A stretch of DNA of 64,000 nucleotides from positions 62,001-126,000 of the forward strand of contig JBLWVL010000003.1 in NCBI GenBank assembly GCA_048268485.1, given 5' to 3'. Both the position numbers and the translations under genes were made by a program. This DNA comes from Oceanospirillum sp048268485 (lineage in GTDB: Bacteria; Pseudomonadota; Gammaproteobacteria; Pseudomonadales; Halomonadaceae). Below, piece by piece: positions 52,439-62,434 of this stretch. The notes below the pieces were generated by a model that was given only the letters and a program-made list of their open reading frames with translations, did no database searches and was not told the origin of the DNA. Position 1 is the first letter of the stretch. Each line of letters begins with the position of its first letter.

Positions 52439-53824
52439 TCAGTCCGCTGAAGGAGGTGAGCTTAATGCTTCCACCACCACCTCCATCTGCATATTACGGG
52501 AACCTTTCACCAGTACAGCGGTATCTTGTGTCAGCAGCACTTTCACCGACTCCGCAAGTCGTAGCTGGTCTGTAAAATGACAGGCATTAGCGCCAAAGGC
52601 GTCAGCGGTATGCCGGGTCAGCTCACCATAAGTGAACAGATAATCTACGCCCTTTTCCCGTGCATACTCCCCTAGTGATGTATGAGCTTGTACCGACTCA
52701 TCGCCCAGTTCGCCAATATCACCTAATATCAGTATATGCTGACCACTGAAGTCCATAAGTGTATCTATAGCAGCTCTGACAGATCCGGGGTTGGCATTGT
52801 AACTGTCATTAATAATACTCGACTGTTTAAAGCCAGTAACGATTTGCAATCGCCCTACTACACCAGAAAAGCGCCCAAGACCTTCAGCTATTGTCCGCAA
52901 AGAAACGCCTAACTGTAATGCCGCAGCCGCAGCCGCCAAAGCATTACTGACATTATGACGCGCCGGAACCTGAAGAGAAATGGGGAAACTATCATGCTGA
53001 AAGCAGAGATCGAGGGTATAACCTGCATCTTTAATCTGTATATTCTGAGCCTTAATCTCAGCACCTTCATCAGCCTGACCAAAGTTAGCGCCATAGCTTG
53101 TGAGCCTGCAGCCCGACGCCAAAGAACGCCAGTATTCTGCATAGGCATCATCCTGATTGATGATAGCGCAGCCGTCTTCACCCAGGGCTAAAATCAACTC
53201 ACCCTTGGCCTGAGCGATATTATCCGTGGAACCAAACTCACCCAGATGTGCACCGGTCACATTCAGCAAAACACCAATATCCGGCTTCGCTAAACCGGCA
53301 CAATACTCAATCTCTCCCAAATGATTAGCGCCGAGCTCAATCACTGCAAACCGGTGCTCTGGAGAGAGCCGCAGAAGCGTCAGAGGCACACCGATATCAT
53401 TATTAAAGTTTCCTGCCGTAATCAATACAGAGTCCGAGCCAAAAGCTTGACTGAGAACTGAGCCCAGCATCTCCTTTACTGTGGTTTTACCGCTATTGCC
53501 GGTAATAGCGATAACGCCTCCCCGGAACAGTTCTCGGTTAAACAGAGCAATCTGCCCTAAAGCAATTCGGGTATCCGGTACGCACCACTGGGGCAGGTCA
53601 ATACCAGGCTGGTAATCACTGACCACAAGGCCTGTGGCTCCCTGCTCTTTTGCCTGCTGACAAAACCTGTGGCCATCAAAGCGTCCACCTTTTAAAGCCA
53701 GAAACACCTTACCTTCCAAAGGTTGGCGAGAGTCAGTTTCCAGTTGAGTGAAACCGTTAAGAGAGCCATAACACTCACCACCGAAACGTTGTTGCAGCTC
53801 AGCAAAAGAAAGTGAACGTATCAT
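52439..53824 (-). CDS. murF: UDP-MurNAc-tripeptide--D-alanyl-D-alanine ligase MurF
   Basis: 461-aa Mur ligase adding D-Ala-D-Ala to UDP-MurNAc-tripeptide. ATP loop GNSGKTTVKEML at about 107-118, ELGANHLGEI and the NDSYNANPGSVRAA motif typical of MurF. Its ATG overlaps the murE stop (ATGA). Confidence 0.96.
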   Translation of the reverse strand: MIRSLSFAELQQRFGGECYGSLNGFTQLETDSRQPLEGKVFLALKGGRFDGHRFCQQAKEQGATGLVVSDYQPGIDLPQWCVPDTRIALGQIALFNRELFRGGVIAITGNSGKTTVKEMLGSVLSQAFGSDSVLITAGNFNNDIGVPLTLLRLSPEHRFAVIELGANHLGEIEYCAGLAKPDIGVLLNVTGAHLGEFGSTDNIAQAKGELILALGEDGCAIINQDDAYAEYWRSLASGCRLTSYGANFGQADEGAEIKAQNIQIKDAGYTLDLCFQHDSFPISLQVPARHNVSNALAAAAAALQLGVSLRTIAEGLGRFSGVVGRLQIVTGFKQSSIINDSYNANPGSVRAAIDTLMDFSGQHILILGDIGELGDESVQAHTSLGEYAREKGVDYLFTYGELTRHTADAFGANACHFTDQLRLAESVKVLLTQDTAVLVKGSRNMQMEVVVEALSSPPSAD

Positions 53825-55362
53825 AGCAATCCCTCTTTTGCTTTTGTGTTTTCGGAGGAGCGCAGATCCAGGGCGAGTCTTGCCTGCTCCACATCATCAA
53901 AATGGTGCCGCACCCCTTGAATATCCTGATACGCTTCATGGCCTTTACCGGCAATCAGAATCACATCCTCAGGATCAGCACTCATAACAGCTTTTCGAAT
54001 CGCTTCGGCCCGGTCAGCCGATGAGAATATTGCAGGCTTCAACAACCCCTGTTTAACTTGGGACAAAATATGAACAGGATCTTCTGTACGTGGATTATCA
54101 CTGGTAAGAACGACTTCATCAGCAAGGCGCGATGCGACTTCTGCCATAATCGGACGCTTACCGGCATCACGATCACCACCACAACCAAAAACACACCAAA
54201 GGCGTCCCTGAATATGCTCTTTAACAGCTAAAAGAGCATTTTCCAGGGCATCAGGTGTATGAGCATAATCCACCACCACCTGAGGTTGAGGCACACCCTG
54301 TACCTGTAAAGGGAAAACCAGCTGCATACGACCTGCAACAGGCCGGACACTTTCCAGTTGGGTCACAACATCAGCTGCAGTAAAGCCCAGAGCCAATAAG
54401 GTCGTTGCTGCGGCCAAAGCATTCGCAACATTAAACCGACCCAACAGAGGGAGCTGTAAAGTAAATTCCCCCCAACGACCAGCCAACGACAGAGCGAACC
54501 CCCGAGACCCGGCCCTGCAACTCACACAATAAAGGTCCGCCTCGCTGGCATTCAGGCTATAACGATAAATCCGGGGTTGGCGATCAGACTGATTGATATG
54601 CTGTTCCAGCGTTGCGCTATAAGCGTCATCAGCATTGATGACCGCATAATGTATAGGATACCGGGTAAACAGCTGGGATTTGGCATAACCATAGGCAGCC
54701 ATCGTGCCATGATAATCAAGATGATCACGGCTAAGGTTGGTAAACACGGCTACCTCAAAAGGAACTCCAGCTGTACGCAACTGATCCAGTGCATGGGAGG
54801 AGACCTCCATCGCCTGGTAGGTATAACCTTCCTGCTTGAGTTCCGACATCACTTTATGCAACTGAATCAAATCAGGGGTCGTGTGTGTTGCCGTTCTCAG
54901 CGCTCCAGGAGCTCCAATACCGACAGTACCAATTACCGCAGCCTTTTGTTGTAAACCTTCCAACATAGTTGCCAAATAGTGACTAACCGATGTTTTACCA
55001 TTGGTTCCGGTAATACCAATCAGGTGCAGCCCATTGCCCGATAACTCACCCGCCTGAGCTAACCAATACCCCAAACGCTGCCTCAGGTGCTTTAAAGCAA
55101 CAACCGGCAGCTGGTCAACCAGATAGAAATCATCACAATCTGACTCAAGTAAAACCAGACCGGCACCCAGAGTTTTAGCCTCCGGGATAAAATCCAGTCC
55201 CCGATGGCGCGTGCCATTCAATGCAACAAAAACATCACCCTCTGAGATACGGCGGGAATCAATACAGAGAACACCCTCAGGCTTTTTCAGCTCTGATAAA
55301 GGAGGAAATAAGGCTGTAACCGCCTCCAGCACATAGGTAACAAAACGATCAGTGCTCATCAT
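53821..55362 (-). CDS. murE: UDP-MurNAc-L-Ala-D-Glu--meso-diaminopimelate ligase MurE
   Basis: 513-aa Mur ligase. ATP loop GTNGKTSVSH, and the DNPRTEDP motif that specifies meso-diaminopimelate, so the wall is of the usual Gram-negative A1-gamma type. Two consecutive ATGs are available; the second is 7 bases from AAGGG and may be the true start. Both overlap the ftsI stop. Confidence 0.96.
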   Translation of the reverse strand: MMSTDRFVTYVLEAVTALFPPLSELKKPEGVLCIDSRRISEGDVFVALNGTRHRGLDFIPEAKTLGAGLVLLESDCDDFYLVDQLPVVALKHLRQRLGYWLAQAGELSGNGLHLIGITGTNGKTSVSHYLATMLEGLQQKAAVIGTVGIGAPGALRTATHTTPDLIQLHKVMSELKQEGYTYQAMEVSSHALDQLRTAGVPFEVAVFTNLSRDHLDYHGTMAAYGYAKSQLFTRYPIHYAVINADDAYSATLEQHINQSDRQPRIYRYSLNASEADLYCVSCRAGSRGFALSLAGRWGEFTLQLPLLGRFNVANALAAATTLLALGFTAADVVTQLESVRPVAGRMQLVFPLQVQGVPQPQVVVDYAHTPDALENALLAVKEHIQGRLWCVFGCGGDRDAGKRPIMAEVASRLADEVVLTSDNPRTEDPVHILSQVKQGLLKPAIFSSADRAEAIRKAVMSADPEDVILIAGKGHEAYQDIQGVRHHFDDVEQARLALDLRSSENTKAKEGLL

Positions 55363-57040
55363 TTGTCCCTTCAGCTATATTATCCGGCGGCACATTCAGG
55401 TAGCGCAAAGCATTCCCCATGATGCGACTAAAAATAGGTGCCGCCACCTCACCACCATGATATTCACGTCCTGAAGGGCTATCCACCCAGATAACGGCGA
55501 CAACCTTGGGGTCCGACACAGGAGCAATACCAGCAAAAACAGCCATATACTCATACTCGTAGCCGGTTGAACCTACTTTGTGAACCGTACCGGTTTTACC
55601 GGCAACCCGGTAACCCGGAATAACAGCCCTTGTTCCGGTTCCGCCTGGAAGCGTCACAGTTTCCATCATTTCCACGACACGATTGGCTGTTGATGCTGAC
55701 AAAATTTGCTCATCCGGCAGCCTGTCTCCGCCTTTAATCAGAGAAACATATTTTTTCAAACCATGATTGGCCAAGACCTGATAAGCCTGTGCCAGTTGCA
55801 GTGACGTAACAGCCAAACCGTAACCATAAGCCATCGTTGCAATCTTAGCCCGCTGCCCTTCCCTCGGAGCAACCAGAGTACCAATTGCCTCACCGGGAAA
55901 ACCAATACCGGTTCCCTGTCCCAAACCCAACTGCTGCAGAAATGACCAAACCGTGTCAATTGGCATCGAAAGCGCAATTTTGGCCACCCCCACATTACTG
56001 GATTTGGTAATAATTTTTGTCAGATCCATTGCGCCATAATTACGAAAATCACGAATACTTTGATTCCCCAAACGGAGATAGCCCGGAGAAGTATTAACGA
56101 CGTCATCAGCCTTATAGTGGCCACTATTGATAGCCGATGCGACTGTTAGTGGTTTAATCGGTGACCCTGGTTCAAACAAATCAATCAGGGCACGGTTACG
56201 CAGCGCCCTCAAATCAAGTGAGCTCCGGTCATTTGGGTTATAAGAGGGCTGATTAACCATAGCCAGTACATCGCCAGATTCTGCATCCAACAAAACAACC
56301 GAGCCTGACTTAGCACCATGCTGCTCAACAGCAGCTTTCAGCTCACGATAAGCCATAAACTGCAGCTTAAGATCAATAGTTAACTGAATATTCTGCCCTG
56401 GCTGTGGCTCTTTCAGAATCTGCAGATCTCGAAAAATATGGCCTCGCCGATCTTTCAGCACCCGTTTTTCCCCGGGTTCACCTTTTAACGCCTCATTAAA
56501 AGCCAGCTCTAAACCTTCCTGTCCCTGATCATCAATATTGGTAAAGCCGATCAGGTGGGCCGCCATTTCATGGGCCGGATAATAACGTTTATATTCCGGC
56601 AAGCCATAAACTCCTGAAATATTCAGAGCTAAAGCACGGTTAGCTTCCTCGGGAACCATATGCCGCCGCAGGTATATAAAGCCCTTCCCTTCGGCCGATT
56701 TCAGACGCGCCCTCAACTTTGGCAATGGCATCTGTATCGCATCAGCCAAAAGTGCTAACTGCTCCTCAGAAGCATCAAAGTGCTTTGGATTCACCCAGAG
56801 TGTGGTCACCGGTGTACTAACAGCAAGAGGCTCGCCGTTGCGATCCTGAATCATACCGCGATAACCGGGAATAGGCTCAGTACGCACGCTACGGGCGTCC
56901 CCCTGCTCCTGTAAAAAGTCCCGATCTGAAATATGCAGATGCACCATACGGCCGGCCAATAATAAGCCAGCGGCCAAAAGAACAATTAAAGCGATTGGAT
57001 AGCGATAGCCAATAAGAGCCGATTCTTTTCTATCGTCCAT
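55349..57040 (-). CDS. ftsI: Septal peptidoglycan transpeptidase FtsI (PBP3)
   Basis: 563-aa class B penicillin-binding protein. Membrane helix at about 13-32, pedestal domain to about 215, then the transpeptidase with Ser293-Pro-Ile-Lys296, SSN at 347-349 and KTG at 482-484. The catalytic tetrad reads SPIK, where E. coli has STVK. It crosslinks septal wall with FtsW. The ATG overlaps the ftsL stop (ATGA). Confidence 0.96.
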   Translation of the reverse strand: MDDRKESALIGYRYPIALIVLLAAGLLLAGRMVHLHISDRDFLQEQGDARSVRTEPIPGYRGMIQDRNGEPLAVSTPVTTLWVNPKHFDASEEQLALLADAIQMPLPKLRARLKSAEGKGFIYLRRHMVPEEANRALALNISGVYGLPEYKRYYPAHEMAAHLIGFTNIDDQGQEGLELAFNEALKGEPGEKRVLKDRRGHIFRDLQILKEPQPGQNIQLTIDLKLQFMAYRELKAAVEQHGAKSGSVVLLDAESGDVLAMVNQPSYNPNDRSSLDLRALRNRALIDLFEPGSPIKPLTVASAINSGHYKADDVVNTSPGYLRLGNQSIRDFRNYGAMDLTKIITKSSNVGVAKIALSMPIDTVWSFLQQLGLGQGTGIGFPGEAIGTLVAPREGQRAKIATMAYGYGLAVTSLQLAQAYQVLANHGLKKYVSLIKGGDRLPDEQILSASTANRVVEMMETVTLPGGTGTRAVIPGYRVAGKTGTVHKVGSTGYEYEYMAVFAGIAPVSDPKVVAVIWVDSPSGREYHGGEVAAPIFSRIMGNALRYLNVPPDNIAEGTNDEH

Positions 57041-57540
57041 CAGTTATTAGCCTTTACAGAAGAATCAGTAGCAAGGGGGGCCGTAACGGCTTTTGAGGCA
57101 AGTGAACGGGTCGTAACAAGCCTGGATTGCTCCGCACGTATCTGAGAGGCATTGAGCACCTGAGTATTCTCTGGCTGTATCTGGCGCATCTGCAGAGATT
57201 CTCTGGCAATACTTTCAATACGGCTTGGCGACGCCAAAGTGCTTCGCTCCAGGAGCAGCCGCCCCCACTCAACATCATAGTGCCGCTGCCGCTTTTCCAG
57301 ATTCTGAAGTGCAGCATAGGCAAGACGGTTCTCATAAGCCGCATAAACCACGAGAAGGGAAGAGATCAGCGTCAGCAGGCTGAAACCGATAAAAAGACGG
57401 GCAGAATAAGATAGTTTCTCCGGCAAAAGTGCCAGAAGCTCTGAGCGAACCTGAAAAAGCAGCGGCTGGCGGGGCTCTGCCCGCCGGGTAGCCCCTTTAC
57501 CGGATGTATCCTTACGTGATGTTACTGGTTCCGAACTCAT
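57040..57540 (-). CDS. ftsL: Cell division protein FtsL
   Basis: 166-aa bitopic divisome protein: basic cytoplasmic N-terminus of about 45 residues, membrane helix at about 49-68, then a leucine-rich coiled coil (LAYAALQNLEKRQRHYDVEW) that pairs with FtsB. It is longer than E. coli FtsL (121 aa), with an extended cytoplasmic part and a Ser/Ala-rich tail of about 30 residues. Lies between rsmH and ftsI. Confidence 0.92.
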   Translation of the reverse strand: MSSEPVTSRKDTSGKGATRRAEPRQPLLFQVRSELLALLPEKLSYSARLFIGFSLLTLISSLLVVYAAYENRLAYAALQNLEKRQRHYDVEWGRLLLERSTLASPSRIESIARESLQMRQIQPENTQVLNASQIRAEQSRLVTTRSLASKAVTAPLATDSSVKANN

Positions 57541-57603
57541 GGCATCGTGTTCTCTCTAAAGCCTGTGCTCAGTGCAACATAAATCAAAGCGAGCCTATGA
57601 TAA

Positions 57604-58542
57604 TCAGGCAACGCGCTCAGCAACCCGCATAACAGCACTGCGGGAGCGTGGGTTGGCCTGAACTTCCTGCTGAGACGGTTTAATCGCCTTACTCAGCAGT
57701 TTCAGGCGAATATTCAGCTGTTCCTGAGTAAAAGGCACCCCCGGCGGCAAATGGGTATCCCCTTTAGCCATATCCCGCATAAAGCGCTTAACCAAGCGAT
57801 CTTCCAGTGAGTGAAAACTGATCACTACCAAGCGACCACCCACTTTAAGCAGGTCCAGTGATTGCTGAAGACAAATCTCCAGGTCTTCCAGCTCACGATT
57901 GATATGGATCCGAATCCCCTGAAAAGCACGGGTCGCAGGATGCTTACCCTTCTCCCATGCCGGATTCGCTTCTTTGACAATCTGAGCTAAACGGCCGGTT
58001 CGGGTAATGGGCTCAATTTTACGTTCCGCAATAATGGCACGGGCCATACGACGGGCAAAACGCTCTTCACCATAGTCTTTCATTACCCGAATCAGCTCCG
58101 CCTCAGACGCAGAGTTCACCCATTCAGCGGCGGACTCACCGGCATCCGGATTCATACGCATATCCAGCGGGCCATCCTTCATAAAGCTGAAACCACGCTC
58201 AGGATCATCCAGCTGCGGGGATGAAACACCCAGATCCAGCAGAATACCATCTAACTGACCAGAAACCCCTTCCTGAGCAGCAAACTGATCCAGCTGCGCA
58301 AAGGAACCACGAAACACTTTAAAGCGGCTGTCTTCGCCTTCCAGAATCTGAGCAGTTTCAAGAGCTAGGGGGTCTTTGTCGATACCGTAAAGCTTTCCCT
58401 GCTCGTCGAGGTTCTCTAATACGAGACGCGAGTGGCCGCCCCGACCAAAGGTGCCATCTACATAGGTGCCGGATGGCGTGTGAACTAAAGCCTCTACGGC
58501 TTCATTCAACAAAACGGTCAGGTGCTGAAAAGCTTGAGTCAT
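57604..58542 (-). CDS. rsmH: 16S rRNA m4C1402 methyltransferase RsmH (MraW)
   Basis: 312-aa SAM-dependent methyltransferase. Motifs: YVDGTFGRGGHSRLVL for SAM, DLGVSSPQLD, and the GRLVVISFHSLEDRLVKRF segment. It modifies N4 of C1402 in the ribosomal P site. It is the first coding gene of the dcw cluster here; mraZ, which normally precedes it, is absent and RNase P RNA lies 80 bp upstream. Confidence 0.97.
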   Translation of the reverse strand: MTQAFQHLTVLLNEAVEALVHTPSGTYVDGTFGRGGHSRLVLENLDEQGKLYGIDKDPLALETAQILEGEDSRFKVFRGSFAQLDQFAAQEGVSGQLDGILLDLGVSSPQLDDPERGFSFMKDGPLDMRMNPDAGESAAEWVNSASEAELIRVMKDYGEERFARRMARAIIAERKIEPITRTGRLAQIVKEANPAWEKGKHPATRAFQGIRIHINRELEDLEICLQQSLDLLKVGGRLVVISFHSLEDRLVKRFMRDMAKGDTHLPPGVPFTQEQLNIRLKLLSKAIKPSQQEVQANPRSRSAVMRVAERVA

Positions 58543-58586
58543 GATGAGATCTGATTGTTGATTTGCGGTTAAACCGGATCAGAACC

Positions 58587-58609
58587 CCGCCAAACAAGTT
58601 GCCTGGCGG
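58587..58609 (-). terminator. Possible rnpB terminator
   Basis: 6-bp CCGCCA / TGGCGG stem with an 11-nt loop just 3' of the RNase P RNA; only GGTTCT follows on the minus strand, so termination is probably incomplete and rnpB transcripts may read into rsmH. Confidence 0.4.
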
Positions 58610-58621
58610 AGCACTGTAAAT

Positions 58622-58987
<366 letters not shown>

Positions 58988-58993
58988 CGAGCT

Positions 58994-59022
58994 AGGATAT
59001 AAGGATCAAAGCCTGCAGACAA
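58994..59022 (-). promoter_or_regulatory. rnpB promoter
   Basis: TTGTCT (59017-59022) and TATCCT (58994-58999) with a 17-bp spacer and a GC-rich discriminator, giving a start near 58987, exactly at the predicted RNA end. Confidence 0.6.
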
Positions 59023-59035
59023 CCAGTTTTTAAGC

Positions 59036-59071
59036 AAAAAAAGTTGAAAAGGGTCTCAAATCCTGAGAACC
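59036..59071 (-). terminator. Probable rsmI terminator
   Basis: Imperfect hairpin (59052-59071, one bulged base) followed on the minus strand by CTTTTCAACTTTTTTT. It insulates rnpB from rsmI. Confidence 0.5.
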
Positions 59072-59164
59072 AGCAGCATAACCCAAAAATCAGGCTAACG
59101 ATCAACCCGCTCCCAGGCTCGACCTCTGACCACAACTCTCTATTCTGTTATCACAACGTCATTA

Positions 59165-60010
59165 TCAGGATTTTTGTAGCTCAAGGGCCTGCTGATAAAG
59201 TGCATTCTTTTTCTGGCCGGTGATCTTGGCGCACAGAGCTGCAGCTTGCTTAACAGGTAACTCTTCAAGCAATACTTTAAGCACCTTTTCTGCAGAGACC
59301 GCCGCCGCTTCTTCATCCTCTTTAACCGGAGCACCGGCAACAACAAGCACAAACTCCCCTCTCTGCTGATTAGCGTCAGCCTGAATCCAGATCAAAACGT
59401 CTTCCAATGTTCCTGTATAAAAAGTCTCAAAAGTCTTGGTAATCTCACGGGCAACTGTGATCAAACGCTCACCACCCAGCACCTCCGCCATATCCGTCAA
59501 AGAGTCGACGATTCGGTGCGGTGATTCATAAAACACCAAGGTTCTCGTTTCTTCTTCTACCTGAAGTAGCTGCTTTTTACGGCCACTGCTTTTAGCCGGT
59601 AAAAAGCCTTCAAAACAGAACCGGTCTGTTGGCATACCCGCTGCGGATAATGCGCTTACCAGTGCGCAAGGCCCCGGGATGGGAATCACCTGAAAACCAG
59701 CCTGCCGAACGGCCTGGACCACATGAAACCCGGGATCAGAAATCAAAGGTGTTCCCGCGTCCGAAACCAGTGCGATACTCTGACCTGCTGACAGCTCCGC
59801 CAGCACCTTCTCAATACGCTGTTGTTCATTGTGGTCGTGTACCGAAAACAAAGGCTTATTGATCGCAAAATGCATCAGCAGCTGCCGGGTATGCCGGGTG
59901 TCCTCTGCCGCAATCAGGTCCACAGACCGCAGCACCTTAAGTGCACGCTCGGAAATATCGGCAAGATTACCAATCGGCGTAGCAACCACGTACAATATGG
60001 ACTCGGACAT
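59165..60010 (-). CDS. rsmI: 16S rRNA 2'-O-ribose C1402 methyltransferase RsmI
   Basis: 281-aa tetrapyrrole-methylase-fold enzyme that methylates the 2'-O of C1402, partner of RsmH on the same nucleotide. LYVVATPIGNLADIS, AAEDTRHTR, SDAGTPLISDPGF and the PGPCALVSAL loop are diagnostic. Start at ATG 60010 with GAGGG 8 bases upstream; a longer frame would add 18 unconserved residues. Divergent from lpoA. Confidence 0.96.
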   Translation of the reverse strand: MSESILYVVATPIGNLADISERALKVLRSVDLIAAEDTRHTRQLLMHFAINKPLFSVHDHNEQQRIEKVLAELSAGQSIALVSDAGTPLISDPGFHVVQAVRQAGFQVIPIPGPCALVSALSAAGMPTDRFCFEGFLPAKSSGRKKQLLQVEEETRTLVFYESPHRIVDSLTDMAEVLGGERLITVAREITKTFETFYTGTLEDVLIWIQADANQQRGEFVLVVAGAPVKEDEEAAAVSAEKVLKVLLEELPVKQAAALCAKITGQKKNALYQQALELQKS

Positions 60011-60100
60011 TCTGAAACCCTCTGTTAACGGTTTTGAAAAAGAAATATCGGTTTCTGAACACAATACCGATCATCATGATTTGTGAATAAGAGTTTGCCT

Positions 60101-62002
60101 ATGCCAGCCAGTGAACAGCGATACCCTAATCCAAACCTTAAAACACCCATTAAACTTTATCGCTGGCTTGCCGTACCTGTCATCGTTCTACTGGCAGCCT
60201 GCTCAGGCGCACCAACAAACCAGTCAACGCCAGATAGCGGAGCCGCAGGCTCACAGGAAATTCAGCTAACCGCGGAAGACCTTTTATTACTGGCCCAACA
60301 ATCCAGCTTTGATCAGTCTCAGATCTACCAGCTTCGGGCCGCGGAGATTCTAGCACAGGAAGGCAAACCGAATGCAGCTCTGACCATCCTGGAAAAAATT
60401 CACGCCTATCGCCTGCCATTTAGCCTGCAGAAACGCTTTGTCTTTCTGTCCGCCGAATTAAGCCTTGGTACTGGCGAAGGCTGGCAAGCACTTATTGCGC
60501 TGAACAACACCGGTAGCCTGATTTATGATCGCCTAACCCCCACCGAGCAGATGTCCCTGACGGCTTATCGCGCCCATGCTTACGGTATACTGGGCTACCA
60601 TGAATCCAGTGCCCGTGAATATCTTACTTTGGCACGACAACAAACAGGCCTACCTGCTCAACAAGCCTATGAGCAACTCTGGCAATCTCTTCTGAATATT
60701 ACCCTGGATGATATTCGTACACTTATGGACAGCGAAGAAGACAAAGAGCTACTGGGGTGGCTTGACCTGGCCCGCGTCCGTAAAGAGGCTGCTAACAACC
60801 TGGACCAATTCAACACAGAGCTAACCCGTTGGCTCGGGCAGTGGAGTGACCACCCAGGCGCACAAGCCTTGCCGAAAGATATGGCCTTTCTTGTAGAAAT
60901 CAGTCGCAACCCTATCCAGCATATCGCCGTCTTCCTGCCTCAGTCAGGCTCACTCGCACGGGCTGGTAATGCGATTCGCGATGGCATTATCGCTGCGTCA
61001 GTAGATGCCAGGGCACAATCTGCTGCCACACCTAAACTAAGCTTTTTTGACAGCAACACCCTAAGCCTGGATGAGCTTTACCACTCAGCAATGGCCGCTG
61101 GTGCTGAAGTTGTCATCGGCCCTCTTTCCAAAAGTAAAGTCAGCGAACTACAGAAACGGGAGACACTTGCTCTGCCAACATTGGCACTTAACTACGGCAC
61201 TTACGAAAAGACAATAAATCCCCATCTTTTTCAATATGCAATTTCAGCAGAGGATGAAGCATCTCAGGCTGCAGTAACCGCCTGGCAGGATGGTAAAAAG
61301 CGAGCACTGACTCTTACTCCAGGAAATGACTGGGGCGGGCGGGCATTAACCGCCTTCGAAACAACCTGGTCTGAACAGGGCGGTACTGTAGCGGAAACAG
61401 CCATGTATTCTAATAAGACCAATCTTGGCCTCACCATTGAAAAAATGCTGGAAGTCGACAAGAGCGAACGCCGATGGCGTCGTATAAGCCAGATCCTTGA
61501 TCAAAAAATAGAATTTGAACCCCGGCGACGTCAGGATGTTGATATGATGTTTCTGGTCGCAACACCCGCAACGGCACGCCAGGTTAAACCCGCACTGGCT
61601 TTTTATTACGCCGCAGATCTGCCAGTTTATGCTACCTCCCATTTATATAATGGTAAGCCCTCGCCAGCCAGAGACCAGGACCTTAACGGAATCCACTTCT
61701 GTGATATTCCCTGGTTCCTGGAAAACAGCTCCAGTTTAAAGCGCCAAATCACCAGCGCCTGGCCCGAAGAAACCAACCATTACGGCCGGTTATTTGCCAT
61801 GGGCAGCGATGCACTGCAACTGGCAGGCCGATTGAGGATGTTACAAGCCCTGCCTGACAGTAAAGTATACGGAGCCACAGGCGCACTCTCTATGCGCCCT
61901 AATCAAAGAGTTCAACGCCAGCTGGAATGGGCAACCTTTGTTCGGGGTCAGCCTGTTATGCGCCAATACCTGGCATCACCCGGCACCAAAAGCGACGGTT
62001 AA
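60101..62002 (+). CDS. lpoA: LpoA/LppC outer-membrane activator of PBP1A
   Basis: 633-aa lipoprotein. A membrane-type signal ends in VLLAAC (Cys34), so Cys34 would be lipidated. A TPR-rich N-terminal half (about 60-270) precedes a periplasmic-binding-protein-like C-terminal half (IAVFLPQSGSLARAGNAIRDG start). LpoA crosses the periplasm to activate PBP1A. ATG 60101 is chosen; a GTG 18 bases earlier has no better ribosome site. Heads the lpoA-yraN-diaA series. Confidence 0.9.
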   Translation: MPASEQRYPNPNLKTPIKLYRWLAVPVIVLLAACSGAPTNQSTPDSGAAGSQEIQLTAEDLLLLAQQSSFDQSQIYQLRAAEILAQEGKPNAALTILEKIHAYRLPFSLQKRFVFLSAELSLGTGEGWQALIALNNTGSLIYDRLTPTEQMSLTAYRAHAYGILGYHESSAREYLTLARQQTGLPAQQAYEQLWQSLLNITLDDIRTLMDSEEDKELLGWLDLARVRKEAANNLDQFNTELTRWLGQWSDHPGAQALPKDMAFLVEISRNPIQHIAVFLPQSGSLARAGNAIRDGIIAASVDARAQSAATPKLSFFDSNTLSLDELYHSAMAAGAEVVIGPLSKSKVSELQKRETLALPTLALNYGTYEKTINPHLFQYAISAEDEASQAAVTAWQDGKKRALTLTPGNDWGGRALTAFETTWSEQGGTVAETAMYSNKTNLGLTIEKMLEVDKSERRWRRISQILDQKIEFEPRRRQDVDMMFLVATPATARQVKPALAFYYAADLPVYATSHLYNGKPSPARDQDLNGIHFCDIPWFLENSSSLKRQITSAWPEETNHYGRLFAMGSDALQLAGRLRMLQALPDSKVYGATGALSMRPNQRVQRQLEWATFVRGQPVMRQYLASPGTKSDG

Positions 62003-62052
62003 AACAATAGTCAACAGATAGTAAACGAATACACTTAGCAAGGATGCTTCCC

Positions 62053-62418
62053 ATGAGTTCACCTACACAGAAAACCGGTCATAGCGCGGAAGAAGTTGCC
62101 GAGTACTACCTCGAACAGCAAGGGCTAACGCCCATCGAGCGTAATGTCTATTTCAAAACAGGGGAGATCGATCTGGTTATGCGCGACAAAGCCACCCTGG
62201 TGTTTGTTGAAGTTCGCTTCCGTAAAAACAGCTATTTCGGCAGCCCAGCTGAAACTGTAACCCGAAGCAAACAGGAAAAACTGATTCGTACCGCACTGCT
62301 TTATTGTCAGAAAAATAAAATAGATACGCCCTGGCGCATTGATGTTGTGGCCATAGCCCACAACCCGAGAAAAACAGTGCCTGAGATCAACTGGATACCA
62401 TCGGCCATCACGGCCTGA
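62053..62418 (+). CDS. YraN family endonuclease-like protein (UPF0102)
   Basis: 121-aa protein with the restriction-endonuclease-like core GHSAEEVAEYYLEQQG, GEIDLVMRD and LVFVEVRFR, which carries the E-D-E-x-R active-site pattern. Function in the family is unsettled. ATG 62053 sits 9 bases after AAGGAT; an ATG nine bases earlier overlaps that site. Conserved neighbour of lpoA and diaA. Confidence 0.9.
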   Translation: MSSPTQKTGHSAEEVAEYYLEQQGLTPIERNVYFKTGEIDLVMRDKATLVFVEVRFRKNSYFGSPAETVTRSKQEKLIRTALLYCQKNKIDTPWRIDVVAIAHNPRKTVPEINWIPSAITA

Positions 62419-62434
62419 ATTTTGAGAAACCACC